From: Collinsella sp.
Lineage (GTDB): Bacteria; Actinomycetota; Coriobacteriia; Coriobacteriales; Coriobacteriaceae
DNA: 6,287 nt
Direction: 5' to 3'
Assembly (NCBI GenBank): GCA_022728415.1
Contig: JAIJJM010000130.1
Location: 1 to 6,287, forward strand
The notes under the pieces were generated by a model. It was given only the letters and a program-made list of their open reading frames with translations. It was not told the origin of the DNA and made no database searches. Below, one piece after another: positions 6,242-6,287 of the stretch (position 1 is the first letter of the stretch; each line of letters starts with the position of its first letter). The translations under genes and the position numbers were made by a program.

Positions 6242-6246
6242 CAAAT

Positions 6247-6287
6247 TTAGTTGGATTTTACCATAGCAACTATCAATTCCTCAATCC
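6247..6287 (-). CDS. Possible C-terminal tail of an upstream gene (partial)
   Basis: At the right edge one minus-strand frame reads IEELIVAMVKSN and then TAA (6247-6249). It looks like an amphipathic C-terminal helix, but 13 codons are too few to rule out chance. If real, the gene lies upstream of the ABC-F gene on the same strand and could be its regulator or partner. Confidence 0.3.
   Translation of the reverse strand, partial: IEELIVAMVKSN
6255..6284 (-). promoter_or_regulatory. Candidate sigma-70-type promoter for the ABC-F transcript
   Basis: On the minus strand TTGAGG (6279-6284) and TAAAAT (6255-6260) are separated by 18 bases. Transcription would begin near 6248-6250 and give a leader of about 300 bases before the ABC-F start. 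It would overlap the possible end of the upstream gene. The -10 match is good and the -35 is fair. Promoters closer to the ABC-F gene may exist but were not evident. Confidence 0.3.

Larger units (their letters stand above)
5950..6246 (-). other. Long structured leader upstream of the ABC-F gene
   Basis: About 297 bases separate the ABC-F start from the last possible upstream stop codon. The stretch is AT-richer than the ABC-F gene. One minus-strand frame through it is open except for TAG at 6194-6196 and TAG at 6068-6070, which divides it into two short peptides that each have a possible start. Inverted repeats lie near both ends. This layout resembles the attenuation leaders of inducible ABC-F and erm genes. 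It could instead be the decayed remains of an upstream gene, because the plus-strand complement is also largely open. Confidence 0.4.

Noticed and set aside
5989..6287. A plus-strand frame open from 5989 to the right edge
   Set aside because: No convincing start or ribosome binding site, and the translation looks unstructured and Ser/His/Asn-rich. I could not support it as a gene.

Overview
The window looks like chromosomal DNA of a high-GC Gram-positive actinomycete, most likely a Bifidobacterium. The reasons are strongly GC-ending codons in the surface-protein gene, clear purine-rich ribosome binding sites, and a large secreted protein of a type I associate with bifidobacterial wall-anchored adhesins. 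The genus is inferred from style and recollection of families; no search was run.

Layout from left to right. Bases 1-2435 (minus strand) hold the first 811 residues of a large secreted surface protein. Its C-terminus, where a sorting signal would be expected, lies beyond the left edge. A 321-base divergent intergenic region (2436-2756) follows, with two GC-rich hairpins in the surface gene's leader. Next is a plus-strand HAD-family phosphatase (2757-3404) in a tract of clearly lower GC. After it comes a 349-base convergent gap (3405-3753), part of which stays open in the phosphatase frame. A minus-strand GNAT acetyltransferase (3754-4272) follows, and then a minus-strand ABC-F ATPase (4438-5949). 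The right end (5950-6287) is an AT-richer leader upstream of the ABC-F gene. It carries a promoter-like pair, two possible short upstream reading frames, competing hairpins and an inverted repeat that touches the ABC-F ribosome binding site. The last 41 bases may be the tail of another minus-strand gene.

Functional reading. The ABC-F and GNAT genes are on the same strand, 165 bases apart, and could be co-transcribed. ABC-F proteins with a long interdomain linker act on the ribosome, and several protect it from antibiotics. A structured leader with short reading frames is the usual way such genes are made drug-inducible, so a small inducible protection module is possible here; that is inference. 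The phosphatase and the surface protein are transcribed away from one another and have no evident functional link.

The window shows no tRNA, rRNA, CRISPR array, insertion sequence or phage gene. The most interesting part is the ABC-F leader. It is a candidate regulatory RNA, not a proven new system.
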